A stretch of 64,000 nucleotides of DNA, from NCBI GenBank assembly GCA_963789355.1, contig CAWBKK010000002.1, forward strand, positions 682,001 through 746,000, read 5' to 3'. The translations under genes were made by a program, and so were the position numbers. Below the pieces are notes generated by a model, which was given only the letters and a program-made list of their open reading frames with translations, did no database searches and was not told where the DNA came from. The stretch is from Gaiellasilicea sp963789355. Its GTDB lineage: Bacteria; Actinomycetota; Thermoleophilia; Gaiellales; Gaiellaceae. Below, in pieces: positions 9,125 to 18,040 of this stretch (positions are counted from its first letter, which is position 1; each line of letters opens with the position of its first letter).

Positions 9125-10066
9125 GTGGCGAGCACCGAGACCGGCCTCGGCATCGAGGCAAAGTCGCCCGCGATCTACGAGCTGGTCGAGGAGGGATCCG
9201 CCGTCGAGCGGGTCGCGACCGGCTTCACCTTCACCGAAGGCCCGATCTGGCATCCCGACGGGTACCTCCTCTTCTCCGACATGCCCGGCGACGTCCGGCG
9301 CAAGTACACACCCGGCAAGGGCGCCGAGGAAGTGATGCGGCCGAGCTTCAAGTGCAACGGGATGACGCTGGACGCGAACCTCGACCTGCTCGTCTGCGAG
9401 CACGTCACGAGCGGGCTCTGGCGCGAGCGGCGCGACGGCTCCCGCGAGGTGCTCGCCTACCACTACGAGGGCTCCTACCTGAACAGCCCCAACGACGTCT
9501 GCGTCCGCTCGGACGGGTCGATCTACTTCTCCGACCCCTGGTACGGGCGGATGCCCGGATTCGGGATCGAGCGCGAGCGCGAGCTCGGCTGGCAGGGTGT
9601 CTTCCGGATTCCGCCCGGCGGCGGCCCGGACGACGTCGAGCTCGTCGTCGAGAAGGACGAGTTCGAGATGCCGAACGGCGTCTGCTTCTCGCCCGACGAG
9701 TCGCTCGTCTACATCAACGACACGCCGCGCGCGCACATCAAGGTCTACGACGTCGCCGCGGACGGGACGTTCTCGAACGGCCGCCTGTTCTTCGAGGGCG
9801 TCGGCTCCGGGGTGATCGAGGAAGGGATCCCCGACGGGATGAAGTGCGACGAGCAGGGCAACATCTGGGTCACCGGCCCGGCCGGGATCTGGATCATCTC
9901 CGCGGCGGGCGAGCATCTCGGCGTGATCAAGGTCCCCGAGAACACGGGCAACCTGACCTGGGGCGGCGACGACTGGCGGACCGTCTTCATCCCGAGCTCG
10001 ACCTCGCTGTACACGATCCAGGCAACCGTCGGCCCGCGCCGCGAGCCCTACATGGAGGGACGATGA
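9125..10066 (+). CDS. SMP-30/gluconolactonase-family lactonase
   Basis: This 313-residue six-bladed propeller protein is typical in length for SMP-30/LRE gluconolactonases, which open sugar-acid or other lactones with one divalent metal ion. The expected metal ligands are visible: Glu in FTEGPIWHPDG near the start, Asn in LNSPNDVCV (about residue 123), and Asp in SPDESLVYIND (about 200). GTG 9125 is chosen because aaaggagg sits four bases upstream; an ATG 28 codons earlier has no such site. It is first in a coupled operon to 16869, its stop overlapping the next start by four bases. The lactone substrate cannot be told from sequence. Confidence 0.85.
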   Translation: MASTETGLGIEAKSPAIYELVEEGSAVERVATGFTFTEGPIWHPDGYLLFSDMPGDVRRKYTPGKGAEEVMRPSFKCNGMTLDANLDLLVCEHVTSGLWRERRDGSREVLAYHYEGSYLNSPNDVCVRSDGSIYFSDPWYGRMPGFGIERERELGWQGVFRIPPGGGPDDVELVVEKDEFEMPNGVCFSPDESLVYINDTPRAHIKVYDVAADGTFSNGRLFFEGVGSGVIEEGIPDGMKCDEQGNIWVTGPAGIWIISAAGEHLGVIKVPENTGNLTWGGDDWRTVFIPSSTSLYTIQATVGPRREPYMEGR

Positions 10067-10698
10067 ACGAGGAAGCACTGACCCTGGACCCCGGCCGCTG
10101 CGCCCTGATCATCCAGGACCTGCAGAACGACGTGATCATCGACGGCGGCGCCTTCGCGGAGAGCGGCTCGCCCGGCCACGCGAAGGAGCAGCACGTCGTC
10201 GAGAACGTGAAGGCGCTCGCCGAGACCTGCCGCAGCAAGGGGATCCCGGTGATCCACGTCTGGTACATCGTCGAGGAGGGCGCGCCCGGGCTGAAGCTGA
10301 ACGCGCCGCTCTTCCAGGGCGTCAAGGATTCGGGCGCACTCGTCCGCGGCACGTGGGGTGCGGCGCCCGCGGAAGGGCTCGAGCCGCAGGACGGGGACAT
10401 CGTCGTCGAGAAGATGCGGATGAGCGCGTGGCAGGGGACGAAGCTCGAGCTGATCCTCGCCGGCCTCGGCCGCGACACGGTCATCGTCACCGGTGCGTGG
10501 ACGAACATGTCGATCGAGCACACGGCGCGGACCGGCGCGGACAAGGGGTTCTTCATGGTCGTCCCCGAGGACGGCTGCTCGACGATGAACCCCGACTGGC
10601 ACAACGCGTCGATCAACTTCGCGCTCCAGAACGTCTCGACCGTGACGACCTTCGCGGCCGTGACCGAGGCGCTGGGCGGGGTTCCGGCGGCAGTTTGA
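10063..10698 (+). CDS. Isochorismatase-like protein lacking the catalytic Cys
   Basis: The 211-residue protein has the isochorismatase fold: Asp19 in IIQDLQND and Lys117 in VVEKMRMS match the first two members of the Asp-Lys-Cys triad of cysteine hydrolases. Where the nucleophile is expected (pattern TNxCVE), the sequence reads TNMSIEHT, with Ser150 replacing Cys. Amide-hydrolysing members such as nicotinamidase or N-carbamoylsarcosine amidase need that Cys; true isochorismatases, which cleave a vinyl ether, do without it. So this may be a vinyl-ether hydrolase, a Ser variant or a non-catalytic member. It overlaps the lactonase gene by ATGA. The second family member in the window (61319-61990) keeps its Cys. 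Confidence 0.8.
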   Translation: MNEEALTLDPGRCALIIQDLQNDVIIDGGAFAESGSPGHAKEQHVVENVKALAETCRSKGIPVIHVWYIVEEGAPGLKLNAPLFQGVKDSGALVRGTWGAAPAEGLEPQDGDIVVEKMRMSAWQGTKLELILAGLGRDTVIVTGAWTNMSIEHTARTGADKGFFMVVPEDGCSTMNPDWHNASINFALQNVSTVTTFAAVTEALGGVPAAV

Positions 10699-10714
10699 AC
10701 GGCGAACGGGCGCG

Positions 10715-12178
10715 ATGACCGTCGTCGAGCTTCCGCTGCTGCGCCGGCAGGCCTACGTCGACGGTCGCTGGGTGGACTCCGACTCGGGCCGGACGTTCCC
10801 GGTCACGAATCCGGCGACCGGCGAGGTGATCGCCGAGGTGCCTCGGCTGGGAGCCGACGAGACCCGCCGCGCGCTCGAGGCGGCCGAGCGGGCGTACCCG
10901 GAGTGGCGGGCCCGCACGGCGAAGAGCCGAGCGAGCGTGCTTCGGCGTCTCGCCGACCTGATGCTCGAGCACGAGGAGGATCTCGCGCGGCTGCTCGTGA
11001 CCGAGCAGGGCAAGCCGCTCGCGGAGGCGCGGACCGAGATCGCATACGCCGCCTCGTTCTACGAGTGGTTCGGCGAAGAGGCGAAGCGGGCCTATGGCGA
11101 CACGATCCCGTCTCCGAGCGCCGACCGGCGGATCCTCGTCCTCAAGCAGCCCGTCGGAGTGACCGCGGGGATCACGCCCTGGAACTTCCCGGCGGCGATG
11201 CCGACGCGCAAGACGGCGCCTGCGCTGGCCGCCGGCTGCACGATGGTGCTGAAGCCGGCCGAGCAGACGCCGCTCTCGGCGCTCGCGATCGCCGCTCTCG
11301 CCGAAGAGGCCGGCCTGCCGGCGGGCGTCCTCTCGGTCGTCACCGGGGCCGCCGAGGACGCGCCTGCGATCGGCGCGGAGCTGACGTCGAACCCGCTCGT
11401 GCGCAAGCTCGGGTTCACCGGCTCGACCGAGATCGGCAAGCTCCTGATGCGGCAGTGCTCCGAGCAGCTGAAGCAGGTGTCGCTCGAGCTCGGCGGCAAC
11501 GCGCCGTTTCTCGTCTTCGACGACGCCGACCTCGATGCCGCCGTCGCCGGGGCCGTCCTCTGCAAGTTCCGCAACTCCGGCCAGACCTGCATCACGGCGA
11601 ACCGGATCCTCGTCCAGGACGGCGTCTACGACGAGTTCGTCCAGCGCTTCACGAGCGCCGCGGCCGGGCTGACGGTCGCGGACGGGTTCACGCCCGGCGC
11701 CGACGTCGGGCCGCTGATCGACGAGCCGGCGGTGGCGAAGGTCGAGCGCCACGTCAACGATGCGGTCGAGCGCGGGGCAGAGCTCCAGCTCGGGGGAAGC
11801 CGCGTCGAGGGCCAGTTCTTCCAGCCCTCGGTGCTGACCGGCGTGGCCGCCGACGCCGCGATGAGCCGCGAGGAGACGTTCGGCCCGGTCGCCGGGATCG
11901 CGCGCTTCGCGGACGAAGGCCAGGCGGTGCGCGCGGCCAACGACACGCCGTACGGGCTCGCGGCCTACTTCTACTCGGAGTCCAACGCACGGACGTGGCG
12001 CGTGTCCGAGGCGCTCGAGTACGGGATCGTGGGGATCAACACCGGCTTCATCTCGACCGAGGTCGCGCCGTTCGGCGGGATGAAGGAGTCGGGGATCGGC
12101 CGCGAGGGCTCGAAGTACGGGCTCGACGAGTGGCTCGAGCTGAAGTACGTCGCGATCGGGGGCGTGGACGAGCAGTGA
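10715..12178 (+). CDS. NAD(P)-dependent aldehyde dehydrogenase (succinate-semialdehyde type)
   Basis: A 487-residue ALDH of normal length. The catalytic Cys292 lies in NSGQTCITANR and the general base Glu258 in SLELGGNAPF; the oxyanion Asn is in ITPWNFPAAM and the cofactor-binding Lys in VLKPAEQTPLS. The string of motifs is closest to GabD-type succinate-semialdehyde dehydrogenases, but it may act on a related semialdehyde or glycolaldehyde in this operon. It starts 16 bases after the isochorismatase-like gene, the largest gap in this operon, and overlaps the next gene by GTGA. Confidence 0.85.
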   Translation: MTVVELPLLRRQAYVDGRWVDSDSGRTFPVTNPATGEVIAEVPRLGADETRRALEAAERAYPEWRARTAKSRASVLRRLADLMLEHEEDLARLLVTEQGKPLAEARTEIAYAASFYEWFGEEAKRAYGDTIPSPSADRRILVLKQPVGVTAGITPWNFPAAMPTRKTAPALAAGCTMVLKPAEQTPLSALAIAALAEEAGLPAGVLSVVTGAAEDAPAIGAELTSNPLVRKLGFTGSTEIGKLLMRQCSEQLKQVSLELGGNAPFLVFDDADLDAAVAGAVLCKFRNSGQTCITANRILVQDGVYDEFVQRFTSAAAGLTVADGFTPGADVGPLIDEPAVAKVERHVNDAVERGAELQLGGSRVEGQFFQPSVLTGVAADAAMSREETFGPVAGIARFADEGQAVRAANDTPYGLAAYFYSESNARTWRVSEALEYGIVGINTGFISTEVAPFGGMKESGIGREGSKYGLDEWLELKYVAIGGVDEQ

Positions 12179-12489
12179 TCGTGGAGCAGCGCGACTACCA
12201 CGTCTACACGGGGAAGCTCCCGGAGCTCGTCCGGCTGTACGAGAGCGAGGGGATCCCGCTGCAGGAGGAGCTGCTCGGCGGCCTCGTCGGCGCGTTCACG
12301 ACCGACATCGGCGCGCTCTCCACCTACACGACGCTCTGGCGCTACGACTCCTACGCCGAGCGGGAGGAGAAGCGCGCGCTTCTCCAGGCCGACAGCCGTT
12401 GGCAGGACTTCCTCCGCCGCGTGCAGCCGCTGATGCACACCCAGCAGAACCGAATCCTCGTCCCGACCTCCTTCTCCCCGCTTCGCTGA
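12175..12489 (+). CDS. NIPSNAP-family small protein
   Basis: The 104-residue product begins VIVEQRDYHVYTGKLPELV and carries TTLWRYDSYAEREEKRALL, typical of NIPSNAP proteins (dimeric ferredoxin-like alpha/beta barrels) found in many catabolic operons. The molecular role is not known. Start GTG 12175 overlaps the ALDH stop by four bases; GTG 12181 is an alternative. The stop is one base before the next gene, so it is part of the coupled operon. Confidence 0.75.
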   Translation: MIVEQRDYHVYTGKLPELVRLYESEGIPLQEELLGGLVGAFTTDIGALSTYTTLWRYDSYAEREEKRALLQADSRWQDFLRRVQPLMHTQQNRILVPTSFSPLR

Positions 12490-12490
12490 G

Positions 12491-13210
12491 ATGGGACAGC
12501 TGGAGGGCAAGGTCGCGATCGTCACCGGCGCGGCCCAGGGCATCGGGCGCGCGATCGCGGTCGGGTTGGAGCGGGAAGGGGCCACGGTCGTGGTCGTGGA
12601 CCTCGCGCCGCCGCTGGGCGGCATCCGCGCGGACGTCTCGTCGGAGGAGGACGTCGCGCGCATGGTCGACGAGACGATGTCCCGCTGCGGCTCGATCGAC
12701 ATCCTCGTCAACAACGCCGGCCTGTACGCGTCGCTCGCCATGCGGCCGTTCACCGAGATCCCGCTCGAGGAGTGGCGGCGGGTGATGGACGTCAACGTCG
12801 CCTCGATGTTCCTGACCTGCCGGGCCGTCGTGCCGGCGATGCGCGAGCAGGGTGGTGGCAAGATCGTGAACATCTCCTCGGGCACGCCCTTCCGGGGCGT
12901 TCCCTTCCTGCTCCACTACGTCACGAGCAAGGGCGCGATCGTCGCCTTCACCCGCGCCCTCGCGCGGGAGCTCGGCAAGGACGAGATCCACGTCAACTGC
13001 GTCGCTCCCGGCTTCACGATGTCGGACGGCGTCAAGGCCCAGCCGGCGGTGATCGAGGCGCTGCAGGGCGCCTCGGTGGCGGCCCGGACGATTCAGCGCG
13101 ACCAGCTGCCCGAGGACGTCGTCGGCGCCGTCGTCTTCCTCTGCACGCCCGGAGCCGGCTTCATCACGGGCCAGACGATGGTGATCGACGGCGGGCAGTA
13201 CTTCCATTGA
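12491..13210 (+). CDS. Short-chain dehydrogenase/reductase
   Basis: A classical 239-residue SDR. The Rossmann motif TGAAQGIGRA is near residue 14, NNAG at about 76, the catalytic Ser in NISSGTPFRG and the Tyr143-x3-Lys147 pair in HYVTSK. The C-terminal GQTMVIDGGQ is that of FabG-like enzymes. It oxidises or reduces an alcohol/carbonyl with NAD(P); the substrate is unknown. It starts one base after the NIPSNAP stop and overlaps the cupin start by TTGA, so all are translated together. Confidence 0.88.
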   Translation: MGQLEGKVAIVTGAAQGIGRAIAVGLEREGATVVVVDLAPPLGGIRADVSSEEDVARMVDETMSRCGSIDILVNNAGLYASLAMRPFTEIPLEEWRRVMDVNVASMFLTCRAVVPAMREQGGGKIVNISSGTPFRGVPFLLHYVTSKGAIVAFTRALARELGKDEIHVNCVAPGFTMSDGVKAQPAVIEALQGASVAARTIQRDQLPEDVVGAVVFLCTPGAGFITGQTMVIDGGQYFH

Positions 13211-13701
13211 AGCTCGCGCTCCACGAGCATCCGGACGGCGTCGAGACGGAGGAGGGGCCGCGCGTCGTCTACGACCTCGCCCGGAACGAGGCGCATCTCG
13301 GCGCGGCTCGTGTCGAGGGGCCGGCGCTCGTCTGGGAGGTCGTCGGCCAGCCGGGTCCGGGCGACTGGGTGCTGCGCTGCGATCGCGTCGACTTCCCGCC
13401 CGGCGGGATCGCGCACCGGCACGTGCATCCCGGCCCCGGCCTGCGCCGGCTCCTGCGTGGGGAGCTGACGATCGACCGCGACGGCGAGCGGCACACCTAC
13501 CGCGCGGGCGAGTGGTGGTACGAGGATGCCGACGATCCCGTGCTGGCGACGGCGTCCACAAGTGAGGAGACGACGTTCGTCCGCGTCCTGCTCCTGCCGC
13601 GCGCCTGGGAGGGGAAGCGAACGATTCGCTACCTCGACCCAGCGGACGAGGCGAAGCCGAAGCTGCAGCGGGCGACGATCCTGCTCGAGGCGCCGCTGTG
13701 A
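13207..13701 (+). CDS. Cupin-domain protein
   Basis: TTG 13207 overlaps the SDR stop by four bases, and a 164-residue protein results. The cupin core is DFPPGGIAHRHVHPGPGLRR (metal-binding His residues) followed by GELTIDRDGERHTYRAGEW. Members bind Fe, Mn or Zn and act as isomerases, dioxygenases or sugar-acid binding proteins. The two His-rich strands are intact, so metal binding is likely. No specific activity can be assigned. Confidence 0.7.
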   Translation: MKLALHEHPDGVETEEGPRVVYDLARNEAHLGAARVEGPALVWEVVGQPGPGDWVLRCDRVDFPPGGIAHRHVHPGPGLRRLLRGELTIDRDGERHTYRAGEWWYEDADDPVLATASTSEETTFVRVLLLPRAWEGKRTIRYLDPADEAKPKLQRATILLEAPL

Positions 13702-15344
13702 GAAACGGCGGCCGCATCCTCGTCGACCAGCTCGAGCTCAACGGGGCCGACCTCGCCTTCTGTCTCCCCGGCGAGAGCTTCCTGCCCGTGCTCGACGCGC
13801 TCCACGACTCCCCGATCCGGCTCGTCTCCTGCCGGCACGAGCAAGGGGCGGCGAACGCCGCGGAGGCGTACGGCAAGCTGACGGGGCGGCCGGGAATCTG
13901 CCTCGTCACCCGCGGCCCGGGGGCGACGCAGGCGGCGGTCGGCGTTCACACCGCGAAGCAGGACTCGACCCCGCTGCTCCTCCTCGTGGGGCACGTTCCT
14001 CGCGCGTTCCAGGGCCGGGAGGCCTGGCAGGAGCTGGACTACGAGCGGGTGTTCGGCGGGATCGCGAAGGCCGCCTGGCACGTCGATCGCGCCGAGCGCC
14101 TGCCCGAGCACCTCGAGCGCGCCTTCTCGCTCGCCCTCTCGGGGAGGCCGGGGCCCGTCGTGCTCGCGCTACCCGAGGACGTGCTCGCCGAGGAAGCCGA
14201 CGTGGAGGACGCGCAGCCTGTCGTCGTCCCCAGGTCGGTGCCGCCCGCGGACGACCTCGCCCGCCTCCGAGAGCTGCTGGCGGCGTCCGAACGGCCGCTC
14301 GTGATCGTCGGCGAGGGCGGCTGGACGCAGCAGACCGGGGAGGACGCGCTCGGCTTCTGCGAGGAGAACGAGCTGCCCGTCGCCTGTTCGTTCCGCTGCC
14401 AGGACTTCGTCGACAACCGGTCCCCGTCGTACGCAGGCGTGCTCGGCGTCGCGATGGACGAGGCACTCGCGACGCGGGTTCGCGAGTCCGATCTCGTGAT
14501 CGCGATCGGCGGACGGCTCGGAGAGGTGCCGACGCGGCGCTACACGCTGCTGGACGTGCCGCGGCCGCGGCAGACGCTCGTCCACGCCCATCCCGATCCG
14601 GCCGAGCTCGGCTTCGTCTACCAGCCCACGCTCCCGATCGCGTCCGGGCTGCCCGGGCTCGCTGCCGCGCTGCGCCAGCTCGAGCCGGTCGAGCCGCGGT
14701 GGCGGGAGTGGACGCAGGCGGCGCGTGCGGACTACGAGCAAAACCTGCGGCACGGGCCGATGGAGGGGCCGGTCGACCTGGGCGAGATCATGGCGTTCCT
14801 GCGCGGCCGGTTGCCCGGCGACGCGATCCAGACCACCGGCGCCGGCAACTTCACCGTCTGGGCGCACCGCTTCGCCGAGTTCACGCAGTTCGGCACGCAG
14901 GTGTGCCCGCGGAGCGGCTCGATGGGGTACGGCGTCCCGGCGGCGATCGCGGCGAAGCTCGTCCACCCGGACCGGATCGCGCTCTGCTTCGCCGGCGACG
15001 GCGACTTCCTGATGAGCTCGCCGGAGTTCGCCACCGCCGTCCAGTACGGGTTGCCGATCATCGTGCTCCTGGTCAACAACGGCATGTACGGGACGATCAG
15101 GATGCACCAGGAGCGCGAGTTCCCCGGCCGCGCGATCGGCACCGACCTGGCCAACCCGGACTTCCCCGCGCTGGCCCAGGCGTACGGCGGCTACGGCGAG
15201 CGGGTCGAGCGAACGGCTGATTTCGAAGCGGCCTTCGAGCGGGCGCTCGGCTCGGGCCTCCCGGCACTGCTCGAGCTCCCGGTCGACCCCGAGCAGATCA
15301 GTCCCCGGGTCCGGCTCAGCCAGCTTCAGGCGGCGGCGACGTGA
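13698..15344 (+). CDS. Thiamine-diphosphate enzyme (acetolactate synthase/2-oxoacid decarboxylase-like)
   Basis: The 548-residue protein has the three-domain layout of the POX/IlvB family. The N-terminal PYR domain has the cofactor-activating Glu in CRHEQGAANAAEAY. A central domain covers about 190-330. The C-terminal PP domain shows the Mg-ThDP motif from FAGDGDFLMSSPEF to VNNGMYGTIR. IlvB, benzoylformate decarboxylase and oxalyl-CoA decarboxylase share this plan; I cannot pick one. No small IlvN-like regulatory subunit is nearby, arguing against a biosynthetic acetolactate synthase. Start GTG 13698 and the stop both overlap neighbours by four bases. Confidence 0.8.
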   Translation: MRNGGRILVDQLELNGADLAFCLPGESFLPVLDALHDSPIRLVSCRHEQGAANAAEAYGKLTGRPGICLVTRGPGATQAAVGVHTAKQDSTPLLLLVGHVPRAFQGREAWQELDYERVFGGIAKAAWHVDRAERLPEHLERAFSLALSGRPGPVVLALPEDVLAEEADVEDAQPVVVPRSVPPADDLARLRELLAASERPLVIVGEGGWTQQTGEDALGFCEENELPVACSFRCQDFVDNRSPSYAGVLGVAMDEALATRVRESDLVIAIGGRLGEVPTRRYTLLDVPRPRQTLVHAHPDPAELGFVYQPTLPIASGLPGLAAALRQLEPVEPRWREWTQAARADYEQNLRHGPMEGPVDLGEIMAFLRGRLPGDAIQTTGAGNFTVWAHRFAEFTQFGTQVCPRSGSMGYGVPAAIAAKLVHPDRIALCFAGDGDFLMSSPEFATAVQYGLPIIVLLVNNGMYGTIRMHQEREFPGRAIGTDLANPDFPALAQAYGGYGERVERTADFEAAFERALGSGLPALLELPVDPEQISPRVRLSQLQAAAT

Positions 15345-15730
15345 GCCGCCGGGAGATCAGAGTGGCCGCGCTCGCCGAGCCGATCTCGCACTACACCGAT
15401 GCCGTGGTCGCTGACGGGCTCCTCTTCGTCTCCGGTCTCGTCGGCGTCGACGGCCGCGGAGCGCTCGTCGGCGGCGACGACGTCGCCGCGCAGGCGCGGC
15501 AGGTGTTCGAGAACATGCGCGCGGTGCTCGCCGGGGCCGGGTGCGGCTTCGAAGACGTGGTCAAGGTCACCGTCTACCTCACCGACGTCGACGACCGGCC
15601 GCTGCTCAACCCGGTGCGGCAGGAGGTCTTCGGCGAGATGCGGCCGGCGAGCACGCTCGTCGAGGTCTCCCGGCTTGCGGTTCCCGGCGCGAAAGTCGAG
15701 ATCGAGGCGATCGCGCTGCTCCCGTCGTGA
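15341..15730 (+). CDS. RidA/YjgF-family enamine/imine deaminase-like protein
   Basis: A 129-residue protein with LFVSGLVGVDG, VVKVTVYLTDVDD and RPASTLVEVSRLAVPGAKVE; the Arg in MRPAST is the substrate-carboxylate-binding residue of active RidA proteins, and the final strand has the usual Glu (VEIEAIA). Active members hydrolyse reactive enamines and imines to ketones and ammonia, or act as ring-opening aminoacrylate deaminases in N-heterocycle catabolism. It lies between a ThDP enzyme and an amidase, supporting a nitrogen-containing substrate for the operon. Confidence 0.82.
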   Translation: MSRREIRVAALAEPISHYTDAVVADGLLFVSGLVGVDGRGALVGGDDVAAQARQVFENMRAVLAGAGCGFEDVVKVTVYLTDVDDRPLLNPVRQEVFGEMRPASTLVEVSRLAVPGAKVEIEAIALLPS

Positions 15731-16869
15731 TGGCCGACTGGAACGCCTTCATCACCCGCGTGGATCCCGGCCCGCCCACGCCGGGGCCGCTCTCGGGCCG
15801 CACGCTCGCGGTGAAGGATCTCTTCGACACGGCGGGGATCCGGACGACGTACGGCTCCGGGCTCTACCGCGACCACGTGCCCGAGCGGAACGCCGTCGCT
15901 GTCCAGCGCCTGCTCGACGCCGGTGCGGTCCTGGTCGGCAAGACCCACCTGCCCGAGTTCGCGTGGAGCGTCCTCGGCGCCAGCCAGTGGTACGGCACGT
16001 GTGGGAATCCGGCGCACCCCGGCCGGACGACCGGCGGCTCGTCGAGCGGCTCCGCCGCCGCACTCGCGGCCGGGCTCTGCGAGCTCGCGCTCGGCACCGA
16101 CACCGGCTGCTCGATCCGCCTGCCGTCGGCGGCGTGCGAGGTCGTCGGGCTCAAGTCGCAATGGGGCTCGGTCTCGATGGAGGGCGCCTTCCCGCTCTGT
16201 CCGACGCTCGACACTGCGGGGCCGATGGCTCGGAGCGTCGGGGACGTCGCGCTGATGTGGTCGGTCCTGACCGAGCGGGCGGTTCCGGAGCCTCGCCTGG
16301 CGGGGCTCACGGTCGGCCTGCTGCGGCAGCCGCCCGGGATCGGCGACGGCCGTGCGACGGAGCGCAGCGACCTGGCCGAGGCGTGGGTGCCGGCACTCGA
16401 GCGGCTGGGCGCCCGCGTCGTCGAGGCGAGCGTTCCGGAGCCGTCGGCGAACACCTGGCCACAGTTTCAGCACGAGGCGGCGCAGTCGCACGCGGCGACC
16501 TTCCCGAGCCGGGCCGACGCGTACGGCGACGTGATGCGGCACAAGCTCGAGGTGGCGCAGGACGTCCGTCCGGACGAGGTCGCGGCGGCCTACGCGGCGA
16601 TCGAGGAGTGGCGGCGCTACGAGCCCGAAGTCGACCTCTACGTCAGCCCCTGCTACGCGATCGAGCTGCCGCCGGAGGACGCCGACGAGCTCGCGATCCG
16701 GCTGCCGCTCACCTCGTTCCTGCGCTGGGTGAACCTGACCGGCTGGGCGGGCCTGGCGATCGGAAACATGCAGCTGATCGCACCCACCGACGAGGTCGTG
16801 CTCGCGGCCGGCCTGGCCTGGGAGCAGGAGCGCCCGGGCACCGTAGGAGGATCATCGATTATCGAGTAG
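15730..16869 (+). CDS. Amidase (amidase-signature family)
   Basis: A 379-residue amidase-signature enzyme, short for the family. The Ser-cisSer-Lys triad can be placed: Lys in LAVKDLFD (about 33), the cis-Ser in TTGGSSSGSAAALA, and the nucleophile in GTDTGCSIRLPS. The usual Gly before the nucleophile (TGGS) is Cys, an unusual substitution at the oxyanion loop. Family members hydrolyse amides such as acetamides, ureidos or aryl amides. It is the last gene of the coupled operon from 9125. Its last codons contain the palindrome at 16850-16863. Confidence 0.82.
   Translation: MADWNAFITRVDPGPPTPGPLSGRTLAVKDLFDTAGIRTTYGSGLYRDHVPERNAVAVQRLLDAGAVLVGKTHLPEFAWSVLGASQWYGTCGNPAHPGRTTGGSSSGSAAALAAGLCELALGTDTGCSIRLPSAACEVVGLKSQWGSVSMEGAFPLCPTLDTAGPMARSVGDVALMWSVLTERAVPEPRLAGLTVGLLRQPPGIGDGRATERSDLAEAWVPALERLGARVVEASVPEPSANTWPQFQHEAAQSHAATFPSRADAYGDVMRHKLEVAQDVRPDEVAAAYAAIEEWRRYEPEVDLYVSPCYAIELPPEDADELAIRLPLTSFLRWVNLTGWAGLAIGNMQLIAPTDEVVLAAGLAWEQERPGTVGGSSIIE
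16850..16863. promoter_or_regulatory. ATCGAT-centred palindrome (candidate GntR-type operator) before the ABC transporter
   Basis: GATCATCGATTATC is palindromic except for one pair and fits the consensus GANNATCGATKATC. It lies inside the last codons of the amidase gene, 13 bases before a possible -35 (TTGAAA, 16877). Similar sites occur at 25507, 31011 and 38622. Confidence 0.5.
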
Positions 16870-16876
16870 TTCCACG

Positions 16877-16905
16877 TTGAAAGTCCGCTGAGGGCTTGTT
16901 AGGTT
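16877..16905 (+). promoter_or_regulatory. Probable promoter of the ABC transporter operon
   Basis: TTGAAA (16877-16882) and TAGGTT (16900-16905) are separated by 17 bases, an ideal sigma-70-type spacing. The start would fall near 16912, within a few bases of TTG 16916, so the message would be nearly leaderless; no ribosome site is visible there. Confidence 0.5.
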
Positions 16906-16915
16906 CGGCCCCGGG

Positions 16916-18040
16916 TTGAGCGATTCGCTGCGTTTCCTGGACTTCCGTCTGCTGCCGAAGCTGGCGGCCGCAGCGCTCGTTCTCTTCGCGATTCTCTACG
17001 TCGCCGTGATCGCCGAGCCGCCGCCCGAGATCGGCTTCGGGAACTGGCGGACGACGAACTTCGGCTCGGCGACGGACGACCCTGGCTCGTTCCTGCTGAT
17101 CCTGCTCGACGCGGTCACGTTCGCGGGCTTGCTCTTCATCGTCGCGAGCGGCTTCTCGCTCATCTTCGGCCTGATGCGGGTCGTGAACATGGCCCACGGC
17201 TCGTTCTACCTCCTCGCCGGCTACATCGCCTACGAGGTGCAGCAGCGGATGACGGGCCAGGGAGGGTTCGCGATCGCGGGCATCGACGTCAAGACCTGGG
17301 AGTGGGTGCTCCCGGTGCTGATCGCGGCCGCGATCGTCTCCGTGGTCGGGCTCGTCGTCCAGCAGACGCTGCTCCGCTGGAACCAGGGCCAGGATCTGCG
17401 CCAGGCGCTGCTGACGATCGCGGTCTCGGTGATCGTCGCCGACCAGGTGATCGCGCACTTTCCGAGGCAGGGGACCGAGCAGGTGGGCGGCGGGAACGCT
17501 GTCAGCCTCACCTGGCCGGGCTGGACCGAGCGCCGGATCGACCTGAAGGTCTGGAACGTCGACTACTCGCTCGCCCGCCTCGTCATGCTCGGGCTCGGCG
17601 TCTCCGTCGGGATCGCGCTCTGGCTCTGGCTCTACCGGACGAGGACCGGGAAGGTGATCCGCGCCGGCGTCGACGACCCGCAGATGACCTCGGCGCTCGG
17701 GATCAACATCCAGAAGACGTTCGCGATCGCGTTCGCGATCGGGGCGGCGCTGGCCGCGCTCGGCGCAGCCGTCGGGACGTCGCAGGGGAACGTCGCTTCC
17801 GGGCAGGACGCGCAGTGGCTGCTGAACGCACTCGTCGTCGTCATCGTCGGGGGGATGGGATCGTTACTGGGTGCAGCGGCGGGCGCTCTGCTCTACGCGC
17901 TCGTGCTCACCTTCTCCGCCGCGTACCTGCCGATCACGAGTGACAACTGCTGTTCGCAGTACTCGATCGTGCTCACGTTCGTGCTGATCGCGCTCGTGCT
18001 CGCCTTCCGCCCGCAGGGGCTCTTCGGGAGAGCCGGGTGA
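16916..18040 (+). CDS. Branched-chain amino-acid-type ABC transporter permease (LivH-like)
   Basis: A 374-residue inner-membrane permease with eight or more hydrophobic helices. The family core is FSLIFGLMRVVNMAHGSFYLLAGYIAY near residues 80-106 and, later, ALGINIQKTFAIAFAIGAAL (the cytoplasmic coupling segment) with VVIVGGMGSLLGA. It would pair with the LivM-like protein to form the channel. TTG 16916 is the only reasonable start; it has no ribosome site but sits just after a promoter. It overlaps the next gene by GTGA. In Liv-type systems the solute may be an amino acid, amide, urea or aromatic acid. Confidence 0.88.
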   Translation: MSDSLRFLDFRLLPKLAAAALVLFAILYVAVIAEPPPEIGFGNWRTTNFGSATDDPGSFLLILLDAVTFAGLLFIVASGFSLIFGLMRVVNMAHGSFYLLAGYIAYEVQQRMTGQGGFAIAGIDVKTWEWVLPVLIAAAIVSVVGLVVQQTLLRWNQGQDLRQALLTIAVSVIVADQVIAHFPRQGTEQVGGGNAVSLTWPGWTERRIDLKVWNVDYSLARLVMLGLGVSVGIALWLWLYRTRTGKVIRAGVDDPQMTSALGINIQKTFAIAFAIGAALAALGAAVGTSQGNVASGQDAQWLLNALVVVIVGGMGSLLGAAAGALLYALVLTFSAAYLPITSDNCCSQYSIVLTFVLIALVLAFRPQGLFGRAG

